Positions 7,430 to 15,693 of a DNA stretch of 16,042 nt are shown one piece after another. The notes below the pieces were generated by a model, which saw nothing but the letters and a program-made list of their open reading frames with translations, was not told where the DNA came from and did no database searches. This stretch comes from Azophilus sp964638775 (GTDB taxonomy: Bacteria; Pseudomonadota; Gammaproteobacteria; Pseudomonadales; Azotimanducaceae), in NCBI GenBank assembly GCA_964638775.1, contig CAZWZH010000221.1:1-16042 (forward strand), given 5' to 3'. Every line of letters starts with the position of its first letter. Position 1 is the stretch's first letter. A program made the translations under genes and the position numbers.

Positions 7430-8350
7430 TCAACCCCCCGCCCCGCCGTTCACCCAGGACTTGAGCAGGTGGTGCGCGATGGCGACGCTGCCGGGGACCT
7501 TGAGGTCGGGATTCTCCTCGTCCAGCGCGGCGGTTACTTCATCGCGGGTAAACCACCGCACATCGGCCATCTCCGCATCGTCGATTCGGATCTCCGTGCT
7601 CGTCGCGCGCCCCAGGCAGCCGATCATGAGCGACGACGGAAAAGGCCAGGGCTGCGAGGAATGGTAGCGCACCTCCCCCACTTCGATGCCGGCCTCCTCG
7701 CGCACCTCGCGCCGAACCGCCTCCTCGATGGACTCGCCCTGGTCGACGAACCCCGCCAGTGCAGAATACATGCCCATCCGTACCAACGGGCCCCTGGGCT
7801 GACCGAGCAGGCAGCGCCCGTCGTGGTGGATGACCATGATGGCTACCGGGTCGGTGCGGGGAAAGTGCTCGGCGCTGCAGTTCAGGCAGCACCGCACATG
7901 ACCGCCCTTGCGCTGCTCCGTGGCCGCACCGCACTTGCTGCAGAACCGGTGCGAGTCGTGCCAGCCGAGCTGGGCGCGGGCCTGGGCGACGATTCCGGTT
8001 TCCGCCGCCGGCATGGCCATGGCGGCCATGCGGCAGTCGGCGAATCGCCAGCCGTTTTCCAGGCCGAGGTCGCGGGCCGGTTGCTCCAGGTTCGAAATAT
8101 CCAGTGCGAAGTGAGGAACGCCTTCGGCAAGACCGAGAAAAACGGGTGGGACGTTCACATCGAGCCAGCGAATCGTCGAGCCGGGTGTCCAGCCCAGTGT
8201 GCCGCCGTCGGCGAGAAGCACATCGAGATTGTAGAACGGCAGAAAACGGCTGGCCGGATCTCGCTCCGCATCGGCAAGCCACCCGTCGTCGCGGCGCTGT
8301 GCGTCCGCCCGGTCCAATGGATTGCCGGCAAAGCGGTGAACGAGTGTCAT
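7430..8350 (-). CDS. nudC: NADH pyrophosphatase / NAD-cap decapping enzyme NudC
   Basis: Nudix hydrolase that cleaves NADH to NMNH and AMP and, in E. coli, removes NAD caps from RNA. The 306 residues contain a zinc ribbon (C137-S-K-C140 and C155-L-N-C158), the Nudix box at about 200-224 (G-F-V-D-Q-G-E-S-I-E-E-A-V-R-R-E-V-R-E-E) and the NudC signature S-Q-P-W-P-F-P-S-S at 232-240. All three together make the assignment firm. The chosen start is ATG at 8350, M-T-L-V-H-R-F-A-G-N-P-L-D-R, which fits the family. A longer frame reaching 8458 adds 36 residues that look like untranslated leader. A purine-rich GGGGGTGGG lies just upstream. It is transcribed divergently from the RND efflux operon. Confidence 0.95.
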   Translation of the reverse strand: MTLVHRFAGNPLDRADAQRRDDGWLADAERDPASRFLPFYNLDVLLADGGTLGWTPGSTIRWLDVNVPPVFLGLAEGVPHFALDISNLEQPARDLGLENGWRFADCRMAAMAMPAAETGIVAQARAQLGWHDSHRFCSKCGAATEQRKGGHVRCCLNCSAEHFPRTDPVAIMVIHHDGRCLLGQPRGPLVRMGMYSALAGFVDQGESIEEAVRREVREEAGIEVGEVRYHSSQPWPFPSSLMIGCLGRATSTEIRIDDAEMADVRWFTRDEVTAALDEENPDLKVPGSVAIAHHLLKSWVNGGAGG

Positions 8351-8434
8351 CCCACCCCCAACGTCCAAACCGCTATTGTAGCCCGACTGTCTCGCGAATC
8401 TGCCAGCGCAGGCGCTGCCCGGTCGGCGCGGCGG

Positions 8435-9667
8435 ATGGCTGCGCGGACAAGCAAACAACCACTTGCTATTCTAGATTCATCTCAACTCGCTGGCGCCACG
8501 CTTATTCAGCCGTCTATCCTCCAAGAAAAACCTTTAGATTTCAAAATTCTAGCTGTTTTTTTTCTACCGATCTGTCTCTTTGCCATCGGGTCGGGTTGCA
8601 GCCGCTCACCGTCAGGGTCCGAGAGCGGCGGCACTGATCGAAACGCCGCCGATCCCCTGGCGTCCGCGCTGACCACGCCGGTGCATGTACGGGTGACGCC
8701 GGCGACGGCGGCCGATATCGGCAGGCAGGCGACGGCTGCCGGCATGCTGGAGGCGTTCCGCACGGCCACGGTCGCTGCCGAGACGGATGGCCGGGTGGTA
8801 ACCCGTTCCGTGGAGCCCGGCGACCCGGTGGAAGCGGGCCAGGCACTCGTTACCCTGGACAACGAAAAGGCCCGGATCGCCCGTGACCAGGCAAGTGCGC
8901 GCGCGCGTTCCCGGGAAGTCGATCTCGAACAGGCAGGCAACGAACTCGCCCGTGGCCGCGACCTCCACGCCCGGGAGTTCATCAGCGAAGACACCCTGGA
9001 GAACCTGGGATTCACCGAGGCCCGGGCAAGTTCGGCCCTTGCGGCCGCCCGGGCGGACCTGGCCGCTGCCGAGCGCGTCCTTGCCGACACCGAGGTGCGC
9101 TCCCCGTTCACGGGCATCGCCGAACGGGTGCATGTCCACGTCGGCGATTACCTGAAACCCGGCACGCCGGCGGTCACCCTGGCCGATTTCTCCAGCGCGC
9201 GCATCAAGGCCGGCGTCACCGCCCGGGAGGCTGAATTGCTGCAGGGCGCCGACAGCGCCGAGGTGACCCTGGACGCGCTCGGCGCGACCCGGTTCATCGG
9301 GCGCATCAACAGCCTGGCCCGCATGTCAGACGCCGCCACGGGCACCTATACGCTGGAGATCTGGCTGGAGGACATACCCGGCGACCTGCCCGACCGTCTC
9401 CGTGAAGGCATGCTCGCCACGGTGTACCTGCCCTACACGGATGCATCCGCATCGCTGACGGTACCGAGCGCGGCGGTGTTCCGGCGCGGCGGGGCCATGC
9501 ACGTGTTCGTGGTGAACGCAGGCCGCGCGCTGCTTACGCCCGTCGGCACGGGGCGCACCAACGGCCCCACCGTCGAGGTGCTCTCGGGCCTTGAGGAGGG
9601 CGACCTGGTGGTGACCGACGGGCAGTTCGCGCTTCGCAATGGCGCCCCGGTAACCGTCGAAGACTGA
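8435..9667 (+). CDS. RND efflux periplasmic adaptor (membrane fusion protein), probable lipoprotein
   Basis: Periplasmic adaptor linking an RND pump to an outer-membrane channel; about 410 residues. A hydrophobic stretch, I-L-A-V-F-F-L-P-I-C-L-F-A-I-G-S-G-C55, looks like a lipoprotein signal, though the lipobox is imperfect. After it come the first lipoyl half (G-R-V-V-T-R-S-V-E-P-G-D-P-V-E-A-G-Q), an alpha-helical hairpin rich in Ala, Arg and Glu, the second lipoyl half (D-T-E-V-R-S-P-F-T-G-I-A), and the beta-barrel and membrane-proximal domains ending in E-E-G-D-L-V-V-T-D-G-Q. The start is uncertain. ATG 8435 is the only NTG codon in frame before the signal and gives an unusually long 38-residue n-region. 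A non-AUG start such as ATT 8546 is possible. The pump gene starts 4 nt after its stop, so the two form an operon. Confidence 0.88.
   Translation: MAARTSKQPLAILDSSQLAGATLIQPSILQEKPLDFKILAVFFLPICLFAIGSGCSRSPSGSESGGTDRNAADPLASALTTPVHVRVTPATAADIGRQATAAGMLEAFRTATVAAETDGRVVTRSVEPGDPVEAGQALVTLDNEKARIARDQASARARSREVDLEQAGNELARGRDLHAREFISEDTLENLGFTEARASSALAAARADLAAAERVLADTEVRSPFTGIAERVHVHVGDYLKPGTPAVTLADFSSARIKAGVTAREAELLQGADSAEVTLDALGATRFIGRINSLARMSDAATGTYTLEIWLEDIPGDLPDRLREGMLATVYLPYTDASASLTVPSAAVFRRGGAMHVFVVNAGRALLTPVGTGRTNGPTVEVLSGLEEGDLVVTDGQFALRNGAPVTVED
8444..8472 (+). promoter_or_regulatory. Candidate promoter for the RND efflux operon
   Basis: CGGACA (8444-8449) and TATTCT (8467-8472), each 4 of 6 to the sigma70 boxes, with a 17-nt spacer, inside an AT-rich pocket (about 8455-8580) that stands out from the GC-rich surroundings. 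If real, the transcript would start near 8479, downstream of the only in-frame ATG (8435). Confidence 0.25.
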
Positions 9668-9671
9668 GCCG

Positions 9672-12600
9672 ATGGAATCCCTGCTGCGCTTCTTTATCGA
9701 GCGCCACCTGCTGGTTAACGTCATTGCCGGGACGCTGGTCGTTCTCGGGTACCTGTCGGCCACCAGCCTGAACCGGGAATTCATCCCCAGCATCCAGTCG
9801 CCGTTGATCTTCATCACCGCCAACCTTCCCGGCGCCAGCGCCCGGGACATGGAAACGAAGATCACCATTCCCATCGAGGAGGCGCTGGAAGGGCTGGATG
9901 GAATCGACTATTTCGAGACAATCGTCTCGGACAGCGTTTCCTACACTTCGGTGCGGCTCTACGACGACTACGACACCGCCGAGATCGAGGCCGCCGAAAC
10001 GGACCTGCGCGCCGCCGTGGACCGCATCACCGACTTTCCCGCCGAGATGGAGGACGAGCCGGTTTTCGAGCAGCTCAATCCGGCCCGGTTCACCGTGATC
10101 GAACTCATCCTGTCTGGCCCCGAACCCGAGCTGAGCCGAACCGCGGAGGACCTCGAGAACCGGCTGCGGCGGCTGGACCTGGTCGGCGACGTGGCCGCGG
10201 TCGGCCTCGCCGATCCGGAGGTGCGCGTGCTGATCGACCCGGTACTCGCCCGGGAACACGGCGTCACGCTCGGCGATGTGATCGCCGCCGTCAAGCGCCG
10301 CAACGTCTCGAGCACCGGCGGCACGCTGGAGAGCCCGGCAGACCGCCGCCAGGTGGTGATGTGGAGCCGATTCGAAGACCCCGCGGATGTCGGCGAGACG
10401 ATCCTGCGTTTCCGGCCCGGCGCGGGAGCCCTGCGCATCCGCGACATCGCCCGCATCGAAAAGAGCCGCGAGGACACCGGCCTGATCGTCCACGCCAACG
10501 GCCAGCGGGGAGTCAGCCTGTTCGTGAAGAAACGCGAGGCCGCGGACATCATCGATACCGCGGAGCAGGTGCGTGCCGCCGTTGCGGCCGCGCCCATTCC
10601 CGACAACGTCGAGACGGCCGCCATTAACGACGAGTCGTTCATGATTTCCAATCGGCTGGACCTGATGTTCACCAACGGCCTGATCGGCATTGTGCTGGTC
10701 ACCATCGTGCTGTTCCTGTTCGTCCGGCCGGGCCCGGCCCTGTGGATACTGGTGGGCATTCCAGTGGTGTTCATGGCCGCCATGACGCTGCTCGGCCCCT
10801 TCGGCATGACGCTGAACATGATGACGCTAACCGGATTCATCGTGGTTCTGGGCATGGTGGTCGACGATGCAGTGGTCGTCTCCGAGCGGATCGCACTCAA
10901 ACATGCACAGGGTTTGGCGCCGGAACGGGCGGCGCTGGCCGGTACCCGGGAGATGCTGGCCCCGGTAACCGCCGCCGCGCTGACCACCATGCTGGCCTTC
11001 CTGCCGCTGACGGTGCTCGGCGGGCTGCCCGGCAAGTTCATCTGGCAGATCCCCGCCGTGGTGGTACTGGTGCTGTTGTTCTCCCTGTTCGAGTCGTTTT
11101 TCATCCTGCCCGCCCACCAATCGACCGTCAGCGCCCGCGCCAATCTCCGGAAACGCGGCTTCATGGTCGCTCTGGAGGCACGTTACCGGCGACTTCTGCA
11201 ATGGGTACTGCGGCATCGCCCGGCAACACTGGCGGCCGCGGTCGCCGTCTTCGCGGTCATCCTGGTGTTCATACGCCCGCTGGTGCCGTTCACGCTGTTT
11301 CCGCAGCAGGATGCCGACCGGTTGCTGATCAAGGTAACGACGCCACCGGGCATGTCGCTCGAACAGACCGAGGCCGTCGCCAGCGGCCTGGCCCAGCAGC
11401 TTCTTGCGATCACGGCAAGCGACATCGAAGCCATAACGAGCCGCATCGGCCACCAGAATACCGAGGCCCTCGAGAAAGGATTCGGCGAAGCGGACAACGA
11501 GGCGATGCTGATCCTGCAGTTCCGGCGCTACCCGCGCAGCTTCACCAATGCCCAGTGGATCGAGCGCCTGTCCGGCGCCCTAAGGGTTCCCGACGACGTG
11601 CGGGTCCTGTATCAGTCCGAGTACTTCGGGCCGCCCACGGGGCTTCCGGTCACCGTGCACGTGCTTTGCAACGACGACGAGGCGCGTCGCGGGGTGGCAT
11701 TCGAGATCCAGCGCTACCTTCAGGCAACGCCCGGGGTCGTTGAAGTGGAAGTGGACGAGCGGCCCGGCACGCCACAGCTCGAACTGAACCTCAACTACGA
11801 GAAGCTCGCGCTGCGCGGCCTCGACCCCGAAACCGTGGGGCAGACCCTGGCCGCCGCCTTCTACGGCATCGAGGCTAGCGAACACCGCGATCTCGACAAC
11901 ACCACCGAATTGCGGGTGCAGTTCGACCCCGCCGCGCGAGGCGACCTCGACGCATTGCTCGAGGTCCCCGTGCGCGCGGCCACCGGCGAACTGGTGCGGT
12001 TGCGCGACGTGGTGGACCCCATCGAGGTTCCCGCACTGACCCGCATCTATCACCGGGACGGCTACCGGGCAGCGACCGTGCGGGCCAGTTTCCTGGAGTC
12101 GAGCGGGCTTACTCCGCTCAGCTTTGCGCAACGGATGGAAGAGGAACTGTTTCCCCGCTTCGAGCGGATTCCGGGGTTGTTCGTGTTCAACGGCGGCGAG
12201 GCGGTCGATACGCAGAAGACGACGGCGCGCATGGGCATCGCGGCCGTTCTGGCGGTGGTGGGCATCGCCCTGGTCATCTGGCTGATGCTCGGCTCGCTGC
12301 TCGAAGCCCTGTTCGTGCTGATGGTGATACCGCTCGCCGTGGCCGGCGTACTGCTGGTCTTCTTCCTGCACGGCGCGGCCCTGAACATGTTCGCCATGCT
12401 CGGCGCCATCGGCCTTGCCGGCATCGTCGTCAACGGTTCCATCGTCATGGTGGACTCGATCCACCGGCGCCTCAAGGAGAGCCCGGAGGCGACTCGCGGC
12501 GAGTCGACAGACCTGATGATCGACGCCGTGGTGGAGCGGCTACGCCCAATCATGGTCACCACGCTCACCACGCTCGGCGGCGTACTGCCGAGCGCCTACG

Positions 12601-12776
12601 GCATCGGCGGCTACGACCCCATCGTCAGCATCGTCTCGCTCGCCATCGGCTGGGGGCTCGCGGTGTCGACGCTGGTCACCCTGTTCCTTGTGCCGGTTCT
12701 CTATTCGCTGGCGGGAGACCTGCGGCGCCTGACGTTCCGTGCCGCGCCAACCCTGACCCGTCCGGGCGCAAACTGA
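9672..12776 (+). CDS. RND-family efflux transporter permease (HAE-1/AcrB-like)
   Basis: Inner-membrane proton-driven pump of 1034 residues, full family length. TM1 is near residues 14-34; the first periplasmic loop follows; TM2-6 are at about 333-480, TM7 near 515, a second periplasmic loop, and TM8-12 from about 854 to 1020. The proton-relay pair D398-D399 sits in TM4 (G-M-V-V-D-D-A-V-V-V-S-E-R). In TM10, G-I-V-V-N921-G-S-I-V-M-V-D has Asn where AcrB has K940; Asn is common at this place in other HAE-1 pumps. The substrate cannot be told from sequence. It starts 4 nt after the adaptor stop without a strong ribosome binding site of its own, so translational coupling is likely. No outer-membrane channel gene is present in the window. 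Confidence 0.95.
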   Translation: MESLLRFFIERHLLVNVIAGTLVVLGYLSATSLNREFIPSIQSPLIFITANLPGASARDMETKITIPIEEALEGLDGIDYFETIVSDSVSYTSVRLYDDYDTAEIEAAETDLRAAVDRITDFPAEMEDEPVFEQLNPARFTVIELILSGPEPELSRTAEDLENRLRRLDLVGDVAAVGLADPEVRVLIDPVLAREHGVTLGDVIAAVKRRNVSSTGGTLESPADRRQVVMWSRFEDPADVGETILRFRPGAGALRIRDIARIEKSREDTGLIVHANGQRGVSLFVKKREAADIIDTAEQVRAAVAAAPIPDNVETAAINDESFMISNRLDLMFTNGLIGIVLVTIVLFLFVRPGPALWILVGIPVVFMAAMTLLGPFGMTLNMMTLTGFIVVLGMVVDDAVVVSERIALKHAQGLAPERAALAGTREMLAPVTAAALTTMLAFLPLTVLGGLPGKFIWQIPAVVVLVLLFSLFESFFILPAHQSTVSARANLRKRGFMVALEARYRRLLQWVLRHRPATLAAAVAVFAVILVFIRPLVPFTLFPQQDADRLLIKVTTPPGMSLEQTEAVASGLAQQLLAITASDIEAITSRIGHQNTEALEKGFGEADNEAMLILQFRRYPRSFTNAQWIERLSGALRVPDDVRVLYQSEYFGPPTGLPVTVHVLCNDDEARRGVAFEIQRYLQATPGVVEVEVDERPGTPQLELNLNYEKLALRGLDPETVGQTLAAAFYGIEASEHRDLDNTTELRVQFDPAARGDLDALLEVPVRAATGELVRLRDVVDPIEVPALTRIYHRDGYRAATVRASFLESSGLTPLSFAQRMEEELFPRFERIPGLFVFNGGEAVDTQKTTARMGIAAVLAVVGIALVIWLMLGSLLEALFVLMVIPLAVAGVLLVFFLHGAALNMFAMLGAIGLAGIVVNGSIVMVDSIHRRLKESPEATRGESTDLMIDAVVERLRPIMVTTLTTLGGVLPSAYGIGGYDPIVSIVSLAIGWGLAVSTLVTLFLVPVLYSLAGDLRRLTFRAAPTLTRPGAN

Positions 12777-12777
12777 C

Positions 12778-12790
12778 ACGGGCAGCCCGT
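12778..12790. terminator. Hairpin directly after the pump gene
   Basis: ACGGG, loop CAG, CCCGT forms a 5-bp GC stem two bases after the pump stop codon. No T-run follows, so it could be an mRNA end stabiliser or a weak terminator. Confidence 0.25.
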
Positions 12791-12890
12791 CGGCACAGCC
12801 TTCCCCGGATGCAGCTCCAGCGCTCGCCTGCAAGCCGTTTTAATGTTTAGATGCGCGGTTTCGCGATTCAACCCAAAAGGAAAACCCCGC

Positions 12891-13304
12891 ATGATCAGCA
12901 GTGGACCCATCGAAGACCGGCTCGCCATCCGCGAACTGGTGGATTCCTACAACGATGCCGTCATGCGTTTCGACGGCGATGCCTGGCAGGCAAATTGGCG
13001 CGATGACGCTGTCTGGTCGCTGCCCGGAGCCGGGCCGATCGCGGGGAAGGCGAACTTCTACCCGATCTGGCAGCAGGCCATGGCTGGTTTCTCGTTCGTC
13101 GGCTTCTTCGCATCGGCCGGCCCCATCGTCGTGGACGGCGACAAGGCCCACGGCACCTGGTACCAGCAGGAGGTGCTGCATCAGAAAGACGGCAGCAAGC
13201 GCTACGTAACGGGCCGCTACGAAGACGATTACGTCAAGGTCGACGGGCGCTGGTATTTCCAGAAGCGGGATTACAGCATTCTCAATTCCGAAGAAACGGG
13301 CTGA
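12891..13304 (+). CDS. SnoaL-like / NTF2-fold protein (nuclear transport factor 2 family)
   Basis: A 137-residue single-domain cone-shaped alpha+beta-barrel protein. The opening helix I-E-D-R-L-A-I-R-E-L-V-D-S-Y, then F-D-G-D-A-W-Q-A-N-W-R-D-D-A-V-W, and the late strands K-A-H-G-T-W-Y and Y-E-D-D-Y-V-K-V-D-G-R-W-Y-F-Q-K-R are typical of the SnoaL_4-type family. Members act as hydratases, isomerases or binding proteins for small cyclic or polyketide-like ligands, so the reaction is unknown. I chose ATG 12891, with AAAAGG (12875-12880) ten bases upstream. A frame-extending ATG at 12843 adds 16 residues unlike the family. It lies upstream of the SDR on the same strand, across 185 bp. Confidence 0.85.
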   Translation: MISSGPIEDRLAIRELVDSYNDAVMRFDGDAWQANWRDDAVWSLPGAGPIAGKANFYPIWQQAMAGFSFVGFFASAGPIVVDGDKAHGTWYQQEVLHQKDGSKRYVTGRYEDDYVKVDGRWYFQKRDYSILNSEETG

Positions 13305-13316
13305 CGCGGCCTTACC

Positions 13317-13470
13317 GTCCTGCGGGGAATCCAGGTGGCAGGCCCGACTCGCCGAGCCAATCCGGTCTTTCGGCCCGCTCCTGCGCATGACGGCAGGCCA
13401 GCCTGCAATCCTGCAACCCGGTAAGCGAACAAGGCGAATCTGTCCGGCTCCCTGCAGGAAGGGAATCCAG
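13317..13470. repeat. Degenerate repetitive extragenic element
   Basis: GGGAATCCAG occurs at 13325-13334 and again at 13461-13470, each preceded by CCTGC (13319-13323 and 13451-13455). Between them lie GCATGACGG (13385-13393) and a GCAGG-CCAG-CCTGC hairpin (13393-13406). The words resemble worn copies of the common proteobacterial extragenic family with GGGAATCCAG and GAATGACGG ends. That link is from memory of such elements, not from a search. Confidence 0.4.
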
Positions 13471-13489
13471 CGTTCAAAGGAGATTTACA

Positions 13490-14263
13490 ATGAACATGCA
13501 TGAACGGTTCCGCCTGGACGGCAAGGTCGCGGTGGTTACCGGCGGCGGGCGCGGCATCGGCCGCGGCATTGCCCTGGGGCTGGCCGACTGCGGGGCGGAC
13601 GTGGCGGTGGTCGCCCGGCGCCTCCACGAGGTGGAAGCCGTCGCGGGCGAGATCGAGGAACGCGGCCGGCGCGGCCTGGGGCTCTCGGCGGACGTGATGG
13701 ACTTCGAGTCCATCCCGAAGGTGCTCGACCGGGTGGTCGACAAGTTCGGCGGCCTCGACATCATGGTGAACAACGCCGGCGGCAACCTCGACCGGAAAAT
13801 GTACGCCCTGCCGGAAATTTCCCTCGCCAAGTTCGACGAGCAACTCGCGCTCAACATGAAGACCAAGTGGTGGGGCTCCCAGCAGGCCGCCAAACGCATG
13901 GAAAACGGCGGGCGCATCATCAACATCATCTCCATCGCCGCGCACAGGCCCTCTCCCGGTTTCGGCGTCTACTCCGCCGCCAACATGGGAATGATCAGCA
14001 TGACCCGCACGCTGGCCGTGGAACTCGCGCCGAAGGGAATCACCGTGAACTGCATCGCCCCCGGCGTCATCGTCACGGAAATGCTGGTGGAAACCATGAA
14101 TATCTCCGAAGAAGAAGCGCATGCCGCCATGGCGCCGCAGATTCCCCTCGGGCGCACCGGCACGCCGGAAGACTGCGCCGCGGCGGCCGTGTTCTTCGCC
14201 TCGCCGGCCGCGGAGTGGACGACGGGGCAGTTCATCGACGTGGCTGGCGGCCAGCCCAACTGA
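13490..14263 (+). CDS. SDR-family oxidoreductase lacking the catalytic lysine
   Basis: Classical short-chain dehydrogenase/reductase of 257 residues with a Rossmann fold. It has the dinucleotide motif T-G-G-G-R-G-I-G, then N-N-A-G, the catalytic Ser S148 and the catalytic Tyr Y161 with the usual 13-residue gap, and the C-terminal P-E-D-C-A-A-A-A-V-F-F-A-S. The active-site motif Y-x-x-x-K reads Y161-S-A-A-N165, so the lysine that lowers the Tyr pKa and binds the nicotinamide ribose is Asn (codon AAC, 13982-13984). Arg residues after the glycine motif's second strand (V-V-A-R-R) suggest NADP(H), as an inference. The ribosome binding site AAAGGAG (13476-13482, 7 nt spacing) is among the strongest in the window. 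The next gene follows 25 bp downstream on the same strand, so the two are probably co-transcribed. Confidence 0.93.
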   Translation: MNMHERFRLDGKVAVVTGGGRGIGRGIALGLADCGADVAVVARRLHEVEAVAGEIEERGRRGLGLSADVMDFESIPKVLDRVVDKFGGLDIMVNNAGGNLDRKMYALPEISLAKFDEQLALNMKTKWWGSQQAAKRMENGGRIINIISIAAHRPSPGFGVYSAANMGMISMTRTLAVELAPKGITVNCIAPGVIVTEMLVETMNISEEEAHAAMAPQIPLGRTGTPEDCAAAAVFFASPAAEWTTGQFIDVAGGQPN

Positions 14264-14288
14264 TGCGGGCTGACGGCCGGGAGTCGCA

Positions 14289-15128
14289 ATGAACGACGCC
14301 AACGTTCTTATCGTCAGCAAGGGGCACGACTTCGACCACAATGCCTTTCTCGCCATGTTCGACGACATGGCGGGCGTAAACGCAACCCTGGTGCAACAGC
14401 CCGCGGCCCAGGTGCTGCTCCGGCCGGAGAACGCCGGTGCCTACGACGCCGTGCTCTTCTACGACATGTCGGGCATACCGGGCATCGGTCTCCTGCACGA
14501 CGGCGCCAACGACACCGGCATTCCGCCCGAGAGCTACAGGGCCAGCGTCGAAGCGCTTCTGGAGCGGGGTACCGGGCTGGTGCTGCTCAATCACGCCACG
14601 GTCTCCTGGCCGCTCTGGCCGCTGTGGCGGGACATCACCGGCACGTCGTTCATGCTCAAGGCCGGCAAACTGGACGGCGCCGCAGCGCCGGGCTCCGGTT
14701 ATCGCGGCGGCCACGGTCCGCATCCGAATCCGACGTTGCGCCTCGTCCCCCAATGCGAGCACCCGGTGCTCGAAGGGATCGAGGACGGATTCGAGATCAC
14801 CGACGAGATCTATCTCAAGACATCCGGATTCGAAAACGGCGTCACGCCGCTCCTGCGCGGCGATTACGACTTCAGGGCAGAAAACTTCACGCCGCCGCCG
14901 CTGGCGCCGCCCGATGAGCAGGCGGCCTGGAATCACCCGCCGGGCAGCGACCTGATCGTCTGGGCCAACCGCGCCGGGTCAAGCCCGGTGGTCGCCTCGG
15001 ACGTGGGAGACAGCCCCGCCGCGTTCGGAAACCCCGGTTTCCAGCGACTGGTAGGGAACGCGCTCAGATGGGTATCGTCCGGAAACGCCCGGGCCTGGGC
15101 CCGAAACGGGAACGTAAAAAGCGCCTGA
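14289..15128 (+). CDS. ThuA-like domain protein (class I glutamine-amidotransferase-like fold)
   Basis: A 279-residue protein with the ThuA-like fold. It begins with N-V-L-I-V-S-K-G-H-D-F-D-H, then Y-D-A-V-L-F-Y-D-M, G-T-G-L-V-L-L-N-H-A, W-P-L-W, a glycine/histidine segment G-Y-R-G-G-H-G-P-H-P, and H-P-V-L-E-G-I-E-D-G-F-E-I-T-D-E-I-Y, all at the expected places. The glutaminase Cys of true amidotransferases is absent from the L-L-N-H-A elbow, as is normal for ThuA proteins. ThuA was first linked to trehalose utilisation; related proteins are found in sugar and other catabolic clusters, and the reaction here is unknown. The start has GGGAG (14279-14283) 5 nt upstream. It follows the SDR by 25 bp and converges on the MaoC gene, leaving 30 bp between stops. 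Confidence 0.85.
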   Translation: MNDANVLIVSKGHDFDHNAFLAMFDDMAGVNATLVQQPAAQVLLRPENAGAYDAVLFYDMSGIPGIGLLHDGANDTGIPPESYRASVEALLERGTGLVLLNHATVSWPLWPLWRDITGTSFMLKAGKLDGAAAPGSGYRGGHGPHPNPTLRLVPQCEHPVLEGIEDGFEITDEIYLKTSGFENGVTPLLRGDYDFRAENFTPPPLAPPDEQAAWNHPPGSDLIVWANRAGSSPVVASDVGDSPAAFGNPGFQRLVGNALRWVSSGNARAWARNGNVKSA

Positions 15129-15129
15129 A

Positions 15130-15175
15130 CCGCCCCGGACCGGTTTCCGTGATTGAGTTCAAGCGCCTGGGGCGG
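15130..15175. terminator. Possible bidirectional terminator between convergent genes
   Basis: CCGCCCC (15130-15136) and GGGGCGG (15169-15175) form a 7-bp inverted repeat with a 32-nt loop, spanning the ThuA and MaoC stops. The 9-mer AAGCGCCTG also occurs twice (15119-15127 and 15161-15169). No clear T-run follows on the plus strand. Confidence 0.25.
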
Positions 15176-15665
15176 AACTCCTCCTCCGGACGAGAAGCGT
15201 CACTTCCTGGGTAAGTACCACCGTGCCCCGATCATCGGTGACGGTGTCCGCCAGGGTAACGATTCCGGCATTCCTGCGGCTGCCCGACTCCCGCCTGCCG
15301 ATGCAACGGGTCTCGTAGGTCAGCACCCTGCCCGCCCGGGCCGGATTCGGCAGCCGTAGCCGGTCCTTGCCTAGCAGGGCGATGGCCTGAATGCGGTCTT
15401 CGTGGTCGGTGAAGAGCCGCGAACAGATTGCAAAGAGGTGCGCGGAGGAGGCTACGAGGCCGCCGAATATCGAACCGGCGGCCGCGACGGGGTCCGTATG
15501 GGCGGGTTGCGGATCCCAGGCCGTGGCGAACTCGATCACCGCGGCTTCGGTGAGCGGGAAGCTCCCCACCACGCTGTGATAGTCGTCGGGAATGTCTTCG
15601 AAGAAACGCAATTGAGTGTGTTGCCGATTGCCGCCGCAAAGTTGCCGGATAACCTGCGCTATCAT
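15159..15665 (-). CDS. MaoC-like (R)-specific enoyl-CoA hydratase family protein
   Basis: Hot-dog-fold protein of about 168 residues. It starts its core with R-F-F-E-D-I-P-D-D-Y and carries the hydratase motif F-A-T-A-W-D51-P-Q-P-A-H56-T-D-P, which keeps the catalytic Asp/His pair five residues apart. The following I-F-G-G-L-V-A-S-S-A-H differs from the usual A-H-G, a small oddity. Family members hydrate trans-2-enoyl-CoAs or act on related thioesters. The start is uncertain: ATG 15665 lies only 28 bp from the divergent selenoprotein start, leaving no promoter space, while TTG 15611 would begin exactly at the family core (R-F-F-E-D). Neither has a good ribosome binding site. The longer frame to 15725 overlaps the divergent gene and is rejected. 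Confidence 0.85.
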   Translation of the reverse strand: MIAQVIRQLCGGNRQHTQLRFFEDIPDDYHSVVGSFPLTEAAVIEFATAWDPQPAHTDPVAAAGSIFGGLVASSAHLFAICSRLFTDHEDRIQAIALLGKDRLRLPNPARAGRVLTYETRCIGRRESGSRRNAGIVTLADTVTDDRGTVVLTQEVTLLVRRRSSAPGA

Positions 15666-15677
15666 ACCCGCCGCCCC

Positions 15678-15685
15678 AAAAGGAG
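15678..15685 (+). promoter_or_regulatory. Ribosome binding site of the selenoprotein gene
   Basis: AAAAGGAG, 8 nt before ATG 15694. It fixes the start and excludes the frame-extending ATG at 15616. Confidence 0.8.
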
Positions 15686-15693
15686 TACCCACC

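Noticed and set aside
7469..8434. Adaptor protein frame extended upstream across nudC
   Set aside because: The frame is open by chance over the nudC antisense strand; the efflux adaptor begins with its signal sequence around 8540.
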